Source of the DNA: Bombus terrestris
Taxonomy: Eukaryota; Arthropoda; Insecta; Hymenoptera; Apidae
Assembly (NCBI RefSeq): GCF_910591885.1
Contig: NW_025963548.1
Span: 5,137,501 to 5,201,500 of the forward strand
Direction: 5' to 3'
Length of the DNA: 64,000 nt
A model generated the notes under the pieces. The model ran no database searches. It was not told the origin of the DNA and worked only from the letters and a program-made list of their open reading frames with translations. Below are positions 30,351-48,044 of the stretch, one piece after another (position 1 is the stretch's first letter; the number at the start of each line of letters is the position of its first letter). The position numbers and the translations under genes were made by a program.

Positions 30351-33300
30351 ACTATAGGACGTATAGTGTCATATACTATTGCGTTATAATGTATAACGGT
30401 ATAATGCATTACTATATGACGTATAACATTATGAACTATTACGTTATAACGTATAACATTATATTGCATCACTATTGTACGTATAACGTTATATACTATT
30501 ACGTTATGACGTATAACGGTATATTGCATCACTATATGACGTATAATGTTTTGTACTATTACGTAATAACGTATAACGTTATATTGCACCTCTATAGGAC
30601 GTATAACGGTATATTGCACCACTATATGATGTATAACATTATATTGCATCACTGTATAACGTATAACGTTATGTACTATTCCGTTGTGAATGATTAACGT
30701 TATATTGCATCACTATATGACGTATAACGTTATATTGCATCACTATGTGACGTATAACGTTATATACTACTGCGCTATGAAGGAATAACTTTATATTGCT
30801 TCACTATATGACGTATAATGTTATATTACATTACTATAGGACGTATAATGTTATAAACTGTTGTGTTATAATGTCTAACGGTATATTGCACCACTATATG
30901 ATGTATAACGGTATATTGCATCACTATAGGACGCATAACGTTATATACTATAACGTTATGAAGGAAGTACGTTATATTGCATCACTATATGACGTATAAC
31001 GTTATATTGCATCACTATGTGACGTATAACGTTATATACTACTGCGCTATGAAGGAAAAACTTTATATTGCATCACTATATGACGTATAATGTTATATTA
31101 CATTACTATAGGACGTATAATGTTATAAACTGTTGTGTTATATTGTCTAACGGTATATTGCACCACTATATGATGTATAACGGTACATTGCATCACTATA
31201 GGACGTATAACGTTATATACTATAACGTTATGAAGGAAGAACGTTATATTGCATCACTATATGACCTATAACGTTATATTGCATCACTGTAGGACGTATA
31301 ACGTTATATTATATCATTATATGACGTATAACGTTATGTACTATTCCGTTATGAAGGAATAACGTTATATTGCATCACTATATGACGTATAACGTTATAT
31401 TGCATCACTATATGACGTATAACGCTATGAACTATGACGTTATAGCACATAACGTCATATTGCATCACTATAGGACGTATAATGTAATAAAATATTGTGT
31501 TATAATGTATAACGTTATATTGCACCACTACATGATGTATAATGTAATGTTGCATCACTGTATGACGTGTAACGTTATGTACTATTCCGTTATGATTGAA
31601 TAACATTATATTGCATCACTATATGACGTATAACGTTATATTGCATCACTATATGACGTATAACGTTATGTACTATTCCGTTATGAATGATTAACGTTAT
31701 ATTGCATCACTATATGACATATAACGTTATATTCCATCACTATATGACGTATAACGTTATATTGCATCACTATGTGACGTATAACGTTATATACTACTGC
31801 GCTATGAAGGAATAACTTTATATTGCATCACTATATGACGTATAACGTTATATTACATTACTATAGGACGTATAATGTTATAAACTATTGTGTTATAATG
31901 TCTAACGGTATATTGCACCACTATATGATATATAACGGTATATTGCATCACTATATGATGTATAACGTTTTGTACTATTACGTAATAACGTATAACGTTA
32001 TATTGCATGACAATAGGACGTATAACGTTATATACTATAACGATATGAAGGAAGAACGTTATATTGCATCTCTATATGACGTATAACGTTATGAACTATG
32101 ACGTTATTACACATAGCGTTGTATTGCGTTACTATAGCACGTATAACATTATGAACTATTACATTATAACGCATAACGTTATATTGCATCACCATATGAA
32201 GTATACCGTTATGAACTATTACATTAAAACGCATAACGTTATATTGCATCACCATGTGACGCATAACGTTATGAACTACTGCGTCATAACGTGTAACGTT
32301 ATAGTGCACCACTATATGACGTATATTGTTTTGTACTATTACTTAATGATTTCTACCGTTACATTGCATCTCTATATGACGTATAACATTATATTGCATC
32401 ACTATATGACGTATAACGTTATGAACTATGGCGTTATAACACATAACGTTATATTGCATCACTATAGTACGTATAACGTTATATTATATCATTATATGAC
32501 GTATAGCGTTATATACTATTGCGCTATGAAGTTATATCTTTATATTGCATCACTATATGTCCTATAGCGTTTTGTACTATTACGTAGAAACGTATAACGT
32601 TATATTGCATCACTATAGGACGTGTAACGTTATAAACTATTGTGTTATAGTGTATAACGGTATATTGCACCACTATATGATGTGTAACGTTATATTGCAT
32701 CACTATATGACGTATAACGTTATTTACTATTCCGTTATAAAAGAATAACGTTATATTGCATCACTATATGACGTATAACGTTATATTGCATCACTATAGG
32801 ACGTAAAACGTTATATACTATAACGTTGTGAAGGAAGAACGCTTTATTGCATCTCTATATGACGTATACCGTTATGAATTATGACGTTATATCACATAAC
32901 GTTACATTGCATCACTATAGGACGTATAACGTTATATTATATCATTATATGACGTATAACGTTATGTACTATTCCGTTATGAAGGAATAACGTTATATTG
33001 CATCACTATATGACGTATAACGTTATATTGCATCACTATATGACGTATAATGCTATGAACTATGACGTTATAGCACATAACGTCATATTGCATCACTATA
33101 GGACGTATAATGTTATAAAATATTGTGTTATAACGTCTAACGGTATATTGCACCACTATATGATGTATAACGGTATATTGCATCACTATATGACGAATAA
33201 CGTTTTGTACTATTACGTAATGACGTATAACTTTATATTGCACGACTATAGGTCGTATAACGTTATATACTACAACGTTATGAAGGAAGAACTTTATATT

Positions 33301-33374
33301 GCATCGCTATATGACGTATACCTTTATGAAATATGACGTTATTACACATAACGTTATATTGCATTACTATAGGA

Positions 33375-34130
33375 CGTATAACGTTATATTGCATCAGTAT
33401 ATGACGTATAACGTTATATACTATTGCGCTATGAAGGAATAACGTTATATTGCATCACTATAGGACGTATAACGTTACATACTACTACGTTGTAACGTAT
33501 AACGGTATATTGCACAATTATATGATGTATAACGTTATATTGCATACCTATAGGACGTATAACGTTATATTGCATCACTATATGAAGTATAACGCTATAC
33601 ACTATTACGTTATAACGTATAACATTATATTGCATCACTATTGTACGGATAAAGTTATATACTATTACGTTATGACGTATAACGCTATATTGCGTCACCA
33701 TGTGACGTATAACGCTTTGAACTAATGCGTAATAACGTATAGCGTTACATTGCATCACTATATGAAGTATACCGTTATGATCTATCACATTATAACGTAT
33801 AACGTTATATTGCATCACTATAGGACGTATAGCGTCATATACTATTGTGTTATAATGTATAACGGCATATTGCGTCACTATATGACGTATAACGTTATGT
33901 ACTATTCCGTTATGAATGAATAACGTTATATTCCATCACTATATGACGTATAACGTTATATACTATTGCGCTATGAAGGAATAACGTTATATTGCATCAC
34001 TATAGGACGCATAACGTTATATACTACTACGTTGTAACGTATAACGGTATATTGCACCATTATATGATGTATAACGTTATATTGCAGCACCATGTGACGT
34101 ATAACGTTTTGAACTAGTACGTAATAACGT
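33375..34130 (+). repeat. Diverged block copied at ~38,916 and ~42,600
   Basis: This block has unusual monomers: GCACAATTATATGATG, GCATACCTATAGG, GTACGGATAAAG and AACTAATGCG. The whole block recurs at an offset of 5,541 (38,970-39,670) and again a further 3,675 bp on (from about 42,620). Shared rare variants make common descent clear. Confidence 0.85.
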
Positions 34131-35719
34131 ACAACGTTATATTGCATCACTAATTGAAGTATACCGTTATGATCTATCACGTTGTAACGTATAACGTTAT
34201 ATTGCATCACTATAGGACGTATAACGTTATATTGCGTCACTATATGACGTATAACATTATATACTATTGCGCTATGAAAGAATAACTTTATATTGCATCA
34301 CTACATGACGTATAACGTTATATTACATTACTATAGGACGTATAATGTTACAAACTATTGTGTTATAACGTCTAACGGTATATTGCACCACTATATGATG
34401 TATAACGGTATATTGCATCACTATATGACGTATAACGTTTTGTACTATTACGTAATGACGTATGACGTTATATTGCACGACTATAGGTCGTATAACGTTA
34501 TATACTATAACGTTGTGAAGGAAGAACGTTATATTGCATCGCTATATGACGTATACCTTTATGAAATATGACGTTATTACACATAACGTTATATTGCGTT
34601 ACTATAGGACGTATAACGTTATATTGCATCACTATATGAAGTATACCGTTATGATCTATCATGTTATAACGTATAACGTTATATTGCATCACTATAGGAC
34701 GTATAGTGTCATATACTATTGCGTTATAATGTATAACGGTATAATGCATTACTATATGACGTATAACATTATGAACTATTACGTTATAACGTATAACATT
34801 ATATTGCATCACTATTGTACGTATAACGTTATATACTATTACGTTATGACGTATAACGGTATATTGCATCACTATATGACGTATAATGTTTTGTACTATT
34901 ACGTAATAACGTATAACGTTATATTGCACCTCTATAGGACGTATAACGTTATATTGCATCACTATATGAAGTATACCGTTATGATCTATCACGTTATAAC
35001 GTATAACGTTATATTGCATCACTATAGGACGTATAACGTTATAAACAATTGTGTTATAATGTATAACGGTATATTGCACCACTATATGATGTATAACATT
35101 ATATTGCATCACTGTATAACGTATAACGTTATGTACTATTCCGTTATGAATGATTAACGTTATATTGCATCACTATATGACGTATAACGTTATATTGCAT
35201 CACTATGTGACGTATAACGTTATATACTACTGCGCTATGAAGGAATAACTTTATATTGCATCACTATATGACGTATAATGTTATATTACATTACTATAGG
35301 ACGTATAATGTTATAAACTGTTGTGTTATAATGTCTAACGGTATATTGCACCACTATATGATGTATAACGGTATATTGCATCACTATAGGACGTATAACG
35401 TTATATACTATAACGTTATGAAGGAAGTACGTTATATTGCATCACTATATGACGTATAACGTTATATTGCATCACTATAGGTCGTAAAACGTTATATACT
35501 ATAACGTTATGAAGGAAGGACGTTATATTGCATCTCTACATGACGTATACCGTTATGAATTATGACGTTATAACACATAACGATATATTGCATCACTATA
35601 GGACGTATAACGTTATATACTATAACGTTATGAAGGAAGTACGTTATATTGCATCACTATATGACGTATAACGTTATATTGCATCACTATAGGTCGTAAA
35701 ACGTTATATACTATAACGT

Positions 35720-36790
35720 TATGAAGGAATAACGTTATATTGCATCACTATATGACGTATAACGCTATATTGCATCACTATATGACGTATAACGCTATGA
35801 ACTATGACGTTATAGCACATAACGTCATATTGCATCACTATAGGACGTATAATGTTATAAAATATTGTGTTATAATGTATAACGTTATATTGCACCACTA
35901 CATGATGTATAATGTAATGTTGCATCACTGTATGACGTATAACGTTATGTACTATTCCGTTATGAATGAATAACATTATATTGCATCACTATATGACGTA
36001 TAACGTTATATTGCATCACTATATGACGTATAACATTATATACTATTGCGCTATGAAGGAATAACTTTATATTGCATCACTACATGACGTATAACGTTAT
36101 ATTACATTACTATAGGTCGTATAATGTTACAAACTATTGTGTTATAACGTCTAACGGTATATTGCACCACTATATGATGTATAACGGTATATTGCATCAC
36201 TATATGACGTATAACGTATTGCACTATTACGTAATGACGTATAACGTTATATTGCACGACTATAGGTCGTATAACGTTATATACTATAACGTTGTGAAGG
36301 AAGAACGTTATATTGCATCGCTATATGACGTATACCTTTATGAAATATGACGTTATTACACATAACGTTATATTGCGCTACTATAGGACGTATAACGTTA
36401 TATTGCATCACTATATGGAGTATACCGTTATGATCTATCATGTTATAACGTATAACGTTATATTGCATCACTATAGGACGTATAGCGTCATATACTATTG
36501 CGTTATAGTATATAACGGTATAATGTATTACTATATGACGTATAACATTATGAACTATTACGTTATAACGTATAACATTATATTGCATCACTATTGTACG
36601 TATAACGTTATATACTATTACGTTATGACGTATAACGGTATATTGCATCACTATATGACGTATAACGTTTTGTACTATTACGTAATAACGTATAACGTTA
36701 TATTGCACCTCTATAGGACGTATAACGTTATATTGCATCACTATATGAAGTATACCGTTATGATCTATCACGTTATAACGTATAACGTTA
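35720..36790 (+). repeat. Block copied at ~40,177 and ~44,814
   Basis: Three dispersed copies: about 35,720-36,790, 40,177-41,250 (offset 4,457) and 44,814-45,890 (a further 4,637). Shared variants include ATAAAATATTG, TACATGATGTATAATG, TACAAACTATTG and CTTTATGAAATATG. Single-base differences (for example GTATTGCAC at 36,218 against GTTTTGTAC at 40,675) show that the copies have started to drift. Confidence 0.85.
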
Positions 36791-37085
36791 TATTGCATCA
36801 CTATAGGACGTATAGCGTCATATACTATTGCGTTATAATATATAACGGTATAATGCATTACTATATGACGTATAACATTATGAACTATTACGTTATAACG
36901 TATAACATTATATTGCATCACTATTGTACGTATAACGTTATATACTATTACGTTATGACGTATAACGCTATATTGCATCACTATATGACGTATAACGTTT
37001 TGTACTATTACGTAATAACGTATAACGTTATATTGCATCACTATAGGACGTAAAACGTTATATACTATAACGTTATGAAGGAAGA

Positions 37086-37290
37086 ACGTTTTATTGCATC
37101 TCTATATGACGTATACCGTTATCAACTATGACGTTATTACACATAACGTTATATTGCGTTACTATAGGACGTATAAAATTATGAACTATTACATTATAAC
37201 GCATAAAGTTATTTTTCATCACTATACGACGTATAACGTTATGTAGTATTACGTAATAACGTATAACGTTATATTGCATCACTATTGGAC
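37086..37290 (+). repeat. Short block copied at ~46,162-46,390
   Basis: Monomers with TAAAATTATG, CATAAAGTTATTTTTC and TATACGACG are rare elsewhere but appear together here and 9,076 bp downstream. Adjacent material (AGAGGACG, GTATACTTTTACG) is also shared by 37,430-38,050, 41,430-41,660 and 46,555-46,780. Confidence 0.8.
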
Positions 37291-40200
37291 GTATAACGTT
37301 ATATTACATTACTATGGGACGTATAATGTTATAAACTATTGTGTTATAATGTATAACGGTATATTGCATCACTATATGACGTATAACGTTATAAACTATT
37401 ACGTTATAACGCATGACGTTATATTGCATCACTAGAGGACGTATAACGTTGTATACTTTTACGTTATGACGTATAACGTTGTATTGCATCACTATAGGAC
37501 GTATAGCGTTATATACTAATGCGTTATAATGTATAACGGTATATTGCATCACTATATGACGTATAACGTTATATTACATTACTATGGGACGTATAATGTT
37601 ATAAACTATTGCGTTATAATATATAACGGTATAATGCATTACTATATGACGTATAACATTATGAACTATTACGTTATAACGTATAACATTATATTGCATC
37701 ACTATTGTACGTATAACGTTATATACTATTACGTTATGACGTATAACGCTATATCGCATCACTGTATGACGTATGAGGTTATGTACTATTACGTAATAAC
37801 GTATAACGTTATATTGCATCACTAGAGGACGTATAACGTTGTATACTTTTACGTTATGACGTATAACGTTGTATTGCATCACTATAGGACGTATAGCGTT
37901 ATATACTAATGCGTTATAATGTATAACGGTATATTGCATCACTATATGACGTATAACGTTATAAACTATTACGTTATAACGCATGACGTTATATTGCATC
38001 ACTATATGACGTATAACGAATTGTACTATTGCGTAATAACGTATAACGTTATATTGCATCTCTATAGGACGTATAACGTTATATTATATCATTATATGTC
38101 GTATAGCGTTATATACTATTGCGCTATGAAGTTATATCTTTATATTGCATCACTATATGTCCTATAGCGTTTTGTACTATTACGTAGAAACGTATAACGT
38201 TATATTGCATCACTATAGGACGTATAACGTTATAAACTATTGTGTTATAGTGTATAACGGTATATTGCACCACTATATGATGTGTAACGTTATATTGCAT
38301 CACTATATGACGTATAACGTTATTTACTATTCCGTTATAAAAGAATAACGTTATATTGCATCACTATATGACGTATAACGTTATATTGCATCACTATAGG
38401 ACGTAAAACGTTATACACTATAACGTTATGAAGGAAGTACGTTATATTGCATCTCTATATGACGTATACCGTTATGAATTATGACGTTATAACACATAAC
38501 GTTATAGTGCATCACTATAGGACGTATAACGTTATATTATATCATTATATGACGTATAACGTTATGTACTATTCCGTTATGAAGGAATAACGTTATATTG
38601 CATCACTATAGGACGTATAACGTTATAAACTATTGTGTTATAGTGTATAACGGTATATTGCACCACTATATGATGTGTAACGTTATATTGCATCACTATA
38701 TGACGTATAACGTTATTTACTATTCCGTTATAAAAGAATAACGTTATATTGCATCACTATATGACGTATAACGTTATATTGCATCACTATAGGACGTAAA
38801 ACGTTATACACTATAACGTTATGAAGGAAGTACGTTATATTGCATCTCTATATGACGTATACCGTTATGAATTATGACGTTATAACACATAACGTTATAG
38901 TGCATCACTATAGGACGTATAACGTTATATTGCATCAGTATATGACGTATAACGTTATATACTATTGCGCTATGAAGGAATAACGTTATATTGCATCACT
39001 ATAGGACGTATAACGTTACATACTACTACGTTGTAACGTATAACGGTATATTGCACAATTATATGATGTATAACGTTATATTGCATACCTATAGGACGTA
39101 TAACGTTATATTGCATCACTATATGAAGTATAACGCTATACACTATTACGTTATAACGTATAACATTATATTGCATCACTATTGTACGGATAAAGTTATA
39201 TACTATTACGTTATGACGTATAACGCTATATTGCGTCACCATGTGACGTATAACGCTTTGAACTAATGCGTAATAACGTATAGCGTTACATTGCATCACT
39301 ATATGAAGTATACCGTTATGATCTATCACATTATAACGTATAACGTTATATTGCATCACTATAGGACGTATAGCGTCATATACTATTGTGTTATAATGTA
39401 TAACGGCATATTGCGTCACTATATGACGTATAACGTTATGTACTATTCCGTTATGAATGAATAACGTTATATTCCATCACTATATGACGTATAACGTTAT
39501 ATACTATTGCGCTATGAAGGAATAACGTTATATTGCATCACTATAGGACGCATAACGTTATATACTACTACGTTGTAACGTATAACGGTATATTGCACCA
39601 TTATATGATGTATAACGATATATTGCAGCACCATGTGACGTATAACGTTTTGAACTAGTACGTAATAACGTACAACGTTATATTGCATCACTATAGGACG
39701 TATAACGTTATATTGCATCACTATGTGACGTATAACGTTATATACTACTGCGCTATGAAGGAATAACTTTATATTGCATCACTATATGACGTATAATGTT
39801 ATATTACATTACTATAGGACGTATAATGTTATAAACTGTTGTGTTATAATGTCTAACGGTATATTGCACCACTATATGATGTATAACGGTATATTGCATC
39901 ACTATAGGACGTATAACGTTATATACTATAACGTTATGAAGGAAGTACGTTATATTGCATCACTATATGACGTATAACGTTATATTGCATCACTATAGGT
40001 CGTAAAACGTTATATACTATAACGTTATGAAGGAAGGACGTTATATTGCATCTCTATATGACGTATACCGTTATGAATTATGACGTTATAACACATAACG
40101 ATATATTGCATCACTATAGGACGTATAACGTTATATTATATCATTATATGACGTATAACGTTATGTACTATTCCGTTATGAAGGAATAACGTTATATTGC

Positions 40201-43200
40201 ATCACTATATGACGTATAACGCTATATTGCATCACTATATGACGTATAACGCTATGAACTATGACGTTATAGCACATAACGTCATATTGCATCACTATAG
40301 GACGTATAATGTTATAAAATATTGTCTTATAATGTATAACGTTATATTGCACCACTACATGATGTATAATGTAATGTTGCATCACTGTATGACGTATAAC
40401 GTTATGTACTATTCCGTTATGAATGAATAACATTATATTGCATCACTATATGACGTATAACGTTATATTGCATCACTATATGACGTATAACATTATATAC
40501 TATTGCGCTATGAAGGAATAACTTTATATTGCATCACTACATGACGTATAACGTTATATTACATTACTATAGGTCGTATAATGTTACAAACTATTGTGTT
40601 ATAACGTCTAACGGTATATTGCACCACTATATGATGTATAACGGTATATTGCATCACTATATGACGTATAACGTTTTGTACTATTACGTAATGACGTATA
40701 ACGTTATATTGCACGACTATAGGTCGTATAACGTTATATACTATAACGTTGTGAAGGAAGAACGTTATATTGCATCGCTATATGACGTATACCTTTATGA
40801 AATATGACGTTATTACACATAACGTTATATTGCGCTACTATAGGACGTATAACGTTATATTGCATCACTATATGGAGTATACCGTTATGATCTATCATGT
40901 TATAACGTATAACGTTATATTGCATCACTATAGGACGTATAGCGTCATATACTATTGCGTTATAGTATATAACGGTATAATGCATTACTATATGACGTAT
41001 AACATTATGAACTATTACGTTATAACGTATAACATTATATTGCATCACTATTGTACGTATAACGTTATATACTATTACGTTATGACGTATAACGGTATAT
41101 TGCATCACTATATGACGTATAACGTTTTGTACTATTACGTAATAACGTATAACGTTATATTGCACCTCTATAGGACGTATAACGTTATATTGCATCACTA
41201 TATGAAGTATACCGTTATGATCTATCACGTTATAACGTATAACGTTATATTGCATCACTATTGGACGTATAACGTTATATTACATTACTATGGGACGTAT
41301 AATGTTATAAACTATTGTGTTATAATGTCTAACCTCATACTGCACCACTATATGATGTATAACGGTATATCGCATCACTGTATGACGTATGAGGTTATGT
41401 ACTATTACGTAATAACGTATAACGTTATATTGCATCACTAGAGGACGTATAACGTTGTATACTTTTACGTTATGACGTATAACGTTGTATTGCATCACTA
41501 TAGGACGTATAGCGTTATATGCTAATGCGTTATAATGTATAACGGTATATTGCATCACTATATGACGTATAACGTTATAAACTATTACGTTATAACGCAT
41601 GACGTTATATTGCATCACTATATGACGTATAACGAATTGTACTATTGCGTAATAACGTATAACGTTATATTGCATCTCTATAGGACGTATAACGTTATAT
41701 TATATCATTATATGTCGTATAGCGTTATATACTATTGCGCTATGAAGTTATATCTTTATATTGCATCACTATATGTCCTATAGCGTTTTGTACTATTACG
41801 TAGAAACGTATAACGTTATATTGCATCACTATAGGACGTATAACGTTATAAACTATTGTGTTATAGTGTATAACGGTATATTGCACCACTATATGATGTG
41901 TAACGTTATATTGCATCACTATATGACGTATAACGTTATTTACTATTCCGTTATAAAAGAATAACGTTATATTGCATCACTATATGACGTATAACGTTAT
42001 ATTGCATCACTATAGGACGTAAAACGTTATACACTATAACGTTATGGAGGAAGTACGTTATATTGCATCTCTATATGACGTATACCGTTATGAATTATGA
42101 CGTTATAACACATAACGTTATAGTGCATCACTATAGGACGTATAACGTTATATTATATCATTATATGACGTATAACGTTATGTACTATTCCGTTATGAAG
42201 GAATAACGTTATATTGCATCACTATATGACGTATAACGTTATATTGCATCACTATATGACGTATAATGCTATGAACTATGACGTTATAGCACATAACGTC
42301 ATATTGCATCACTATAGGACGTATAATGTTATAAAATATTGTGTTATAACGTCTAACGGTATATTGCACCACTATATGATGTATAACGGTATATTGCATC
42401 ACTTTATGACGAATAACGTTTTGTACTAATACGTAATGACGTATAACGTTATATTGCACGACTATAGGTCGTATAACGTTATATACTACAACGTTATGAA
42501 GGAAGAACTTTATATTGCATCGCTATATGACGTATACCTTTATGAAATATGACGTTATTACACATAACGTTATATTGCGTTACTATAGGACGTATAACGT
42601 TATATTGCATCACTATATGACGTATAACGTTATATACTATTGCGCTATGAAGGAATAACGTTATATTGCATCACTACAGGACGTATAACGTTACATACTA
42701 CTACGTTGTAACGTATAACGGTATATTGCACAATTATATGATGTATAACGTTATATTGCATACCTATAGGACGTATAACGTTATATTACATCACTATATG
42801 AAGTATAACGCTATACACTATTACGTTATAACGTATAACATTATATTGCATCACTATTGTACGGATAAAGTTATATACTATTACGTTATGACGTATAATG
42901 CTATATTGCGTCACCATGTGACGTATAACGCTTTGAACTAATGCGTAATAACGTATAGCGTTACATTGCATCACTATATGAAGTATACCGTTATGATCTA
43001 TCACATTATAGCGTATAACGTTATATTGCATCACTATAGGACGTATAGCGTCATATACTATTGTGTTATAATGTATAACGGCATATTGCGTCACTATATG
43101 ACGTATAACGTTATGTACTATTCCGTTATGAATGAATAACGTTATATTAAATCACTATATGACGTATAACGTTATATACTATTGCGCTATGAAGGAATAA

Positions 43201-46200
43201 CGTTATATTGCATCACTATAGGACGTATAACGTTATATACTACTACGTTGTAACGTATAACGGTATATTGCACCATTATATGATGTATAACGTTATATTG
43301 CATCACCATGTGACGTATAACGTTTTGAACTAATACGTAATAACCTACAACGTTATATTGCATCACTAATTGAAGTATACCGTTATGATCTATCACGTTA
43401 TAACGTATATCGTTATATTGCATCACTACATGACGTATAACGTTATATTACATTACTATAGGACGTATAATGTTACAAACTATTGTGTTATAACATCTAA
43501 CGGTATATTGCAACACTATATGATGTATAACGGTATATTGCATCACTATATGACGTATAACGTTTTGTACTATTACGTAATAACGTATAACGTTATATTG
43601 CACCTCTATAGGACGTATAACGTTATATTGCATCACTATATGAAGTATACCGTTATGATCTATCACGTTATAACGTATAACGTTATATTGCATCACTATA
43701 GGACGTATAGCGTCATATACTATTGCGTTATAATATATAACGGTATAATGCATTACTGTATGACGTATAACATTATGAACTATTACGTTATAACGTATAA
43801 CATTATATTGCATCACTATTGTACGTATAACGTTATATATTATTACGTTTTGACGTATAACGCTATATTGCATCACTATATGACGTATAACGTTTTGTAC
43901 TATTACGTAATAACGTATAACGTTATATTGCATCACTATAGGACGTAAAACGTTATATACTATAACGTTATGAAGGAAGAACGTTATATTACATCTCTAT
44001 ATGACGTATACCGTTATGAATTATGACGTTATAACACATAACGTTATATTGCATCACTATAGGACGTATAACGTTATATTATATCATTATATGACGTATA
44101 ACCTTATGTACTATTCCGTTATGAAGGAATAACGTTATAATGCATCACTATATGACGTATAACGTTATATTGCATCACTATATGACGTATAACGCTATGA
44201 ACTATGACGTTATAGCACATAACGTCATATTGCATCACTATAGGACGTATAATGTTATAAAATATTGTGTTATAACGTCTAACGGTATATTGCATCACTA
44301 TATGACGTATAACGTTATATTGCATCACTATATGACGTATAACGTTATATTGCATCACTATGTGACGTATAACGTTATATACTACTGCGCTATGAAGGAA
44401 TAACTTTATATTGCATCACTATATGACGTATAATGTTATATTACATTACTATAGGACGTATAATGTTATGAACTGTTGTGTTATAATGTCTAACGGTATA
44501 TTGCACCACTATATGATGTATAACGGTATATTGCATCACTATAGGACGTATAACGTTATATACTATAACGTTATGAAGGAAGTACGTTATATTGCATCAC
44601 TATATGACGTATAACGTTATATTGCATCACTATAGGACGTAAAACGTTATATACTATAACGTTATGAAGGAAGAACGTTATATTGCATCTCTATATGACG
44701 TATACCGTTATGAATTATGACGTTATAACACATAACGATATATTGCATCACTATAGGACGTATAACGTTATATTATATCATTATATGACGTATAACGTTA
44801 TGTACTATTCCGTTATGAAGGAATAACGTTATATTGCATCACTATATGACGTATAACGTTATATTGCATCACTATATGACGTATAACGCTATGAACTATG
44901 ACGTTATAGCACATAACGTCATATTGCATCACTATAGGACGTATAATGTTATAAAATATTGTGTTATAATGTATAACGTTATATTGCACCACTACATGAT
45001 GTATAATGTAATGTTGCATCACTGTATGACGTATAACGTTATGTACTATTCCGTTATGAATGAATAACATTATATTGCATCACTATATGTCGTATAACGT
45101 TATATTGCATCACTATATGACGTATAACATTATATACTATTGCGCTATGAAGGAATAACTTTATATTGCATCACTACATGACGTATAACGTTATATTACA
45201 TTACTATAGGACGTATAATGTTACAAACTATTGTGTTATAACGTCTAACGGTATATTGCACCACTATATGATGTATAACGGTATATTGCATCACTATATG
45301 ACGTATAACGTTTTGTACTATTACGTAATGACGTATAACGTTATATTGCACGACTATAGGTCGTATAACGTTATATACTATAACGTTGTGAAGGAAGAAC
45401 GTTATATTGCATCGCTATATGACGTATACCTTTATGAAATATGACGTTATTACACATAACGTTATATTGCGTTACTATAGGACGTATAACGTTATATTGC
45501 ATCACTATATGAAGTATACCGTTATGATCTATCACGTTATAACGTATAACGTTATATTGCATCACTATAGGACGTATAGCGTCATATACTATTGCGTTAT
45601 AATATATAACGGTATAATGCATTACTATATGACGTATAACATTATGAACTATTACGTTATAACGTATAACATTATATTGCATCACTATTGTACGTATAAC
45701 GTTATATACTATTACGTTATGACGTATAACGGTATATTGCATCACTATATGACGTATAACGTTTTGTACTATTACGTAATAACGTATAACGTTATATTGC
45801 ACCTCTATAGGACGTATAACGTTATATTGCATCACTATATGAAGTATACCGTTATGATCTATCACGTTATAACGTATAACGTTATATTGCATCACTATAG
45901 GACGTATAGCGTCATATACTATTGCGTTATAATATATAACGGTATAATGCATTACTATATGACGTATAACATTATGAACTATTACGTTATAACGTATAAC
46001 ATTATATTGCATCACTATTGTACGTATAACGTTATATACTATTACGTTATGACGTATAACGCTATATTGCATCACTATATGACGTATAACGTTTTGTACT
46101 ATTACGTAATAACGTATAACGTTATATTGCATCACTATAGGACGTAAAACGTTATATACTATAATGTTATGAAGGAAGAACGTTATATTGCATCTCTATA

Positions 46201-48044
46201 TGACGTATACCGTTATCAACTATGACGTTATTACACATAACGTTATATTGCGTTACTATAGGACGTATAAAATTATGAACTATTACATTATAACGCATAA
46301 AGTTATTTTTCATCACTATACGACGTATAACGTTATGTACTATTACGTAATAACGTATAACGTTATATTGCATCACTATTGGACGTATAACGTTATATTA
46401 CATTACTATGGGACGTATAATGTTATAAACTATTGTGTTATAATGTCTAACCTCATACTGCACCACTATATGATGTATAACGGTATATCGCATCACTGTA
46501 TGACGTATGAGGTTATGTACTATTACGTAATAACGTATAACGTTATATTGCATCACTAGAGGACGTATAACATTGTATACTTTTACGTTATAACGTATAA
46601 CGTTGTATTGCATCACTATAGGACGTATAGCGTTATATACTAATGCGTTATAATGTATAACGGTATATTGCATCACTATATGACGTATAACGTTATGAAC
46701 TATTACGTTATAACGCATGACGTTATATTGCATCACTATATGACGTATAACGTTTTGTACTATTGCGTAATAACGTATAACGTTATATTGCATCACTATA
46801 GGACGTATAACGTTATATTACATTACTATGGGACGTATAATGTTATAAACTATTGTGTTATAATGTTTAACCTCATACTGCACCACTATATGATGTATAA
46901 CGGTATATTGCATCACTGTATGACGTATGTGGTTATGCACTATTACGTAATAACGTATAACGTTATATTGCATCACTATAGGACGTATAACGTTATAAAC
47001 AATTGTGTTATAATGTATAACGTTATATTGCACCACTACATGATGTATAATGTAATGTTGCATCACTGTATGGCGTATAACGTTATGTATTATTCTGTTA
47101 TGAATGAATAACATTATATTGCATCACTATATGACGTATAACGTTATATTGCATCACTATATGACGTATAACATTATATACTATTGCGCTATGAAGGAAT
47201 AACTTTATATTGCATCACTACATGACGTATAACGTTATATTACATTACTATAGGTCGTATAATGTTACAAACTATTGTGTTATAACGTCTAACGGTATAT
47301 TGCACCACTCTATGATGTATAACGGTATATTGCACCACTATATGACGTATAACGTTTTGTACTATTACGTAATGACGTATAACGTTATATTGCACGACTA
47401 TAGGTCGTATAACGTTATACACTATAACGTTGTGAAGGAAGAACGTTATATTGCATCGCTATATGACGTATACCTTTATCAAATATGACGTTATTACACA
47501 TAACGTTATATTGCGTTACTATAGGACGTATAACGTTATATTGCATCACTATATGAAGTATACCGTTATGATCTATCATGTTATAACGTATAACGTTATA
47601 TTGCATCACTATAGGGCGTATAGCGTCATATACTATTGCGTTATAATATATAACGGTATAATGCATTACTATATGACGTATAACATTATGAACTATTACG
47701 TTATAACGTATAACATTATATTGCATCACTATTGTACGTATAACGTTATATACTATTACGTTATGACGTATAACGCTATATTGCATCACTATATGACGTA
47801 TAACGTTTTGTACTATTACGTAATAACGTATAACGTTATATTGCATCACTATATGACGTATAACGTTTTGTACTATTACGTAATAACGTATAACGTTATA
47901 TTGCATCACTATAGGACGTATAGCGTCATATACTATTGCGTTATAATATATAACGGTATAATGCATTACTATATGACGTATAACATTATGAACTATTACG
48001 TTATAACGTATAACATTATATTGCATCACTATTGTACATATAAC

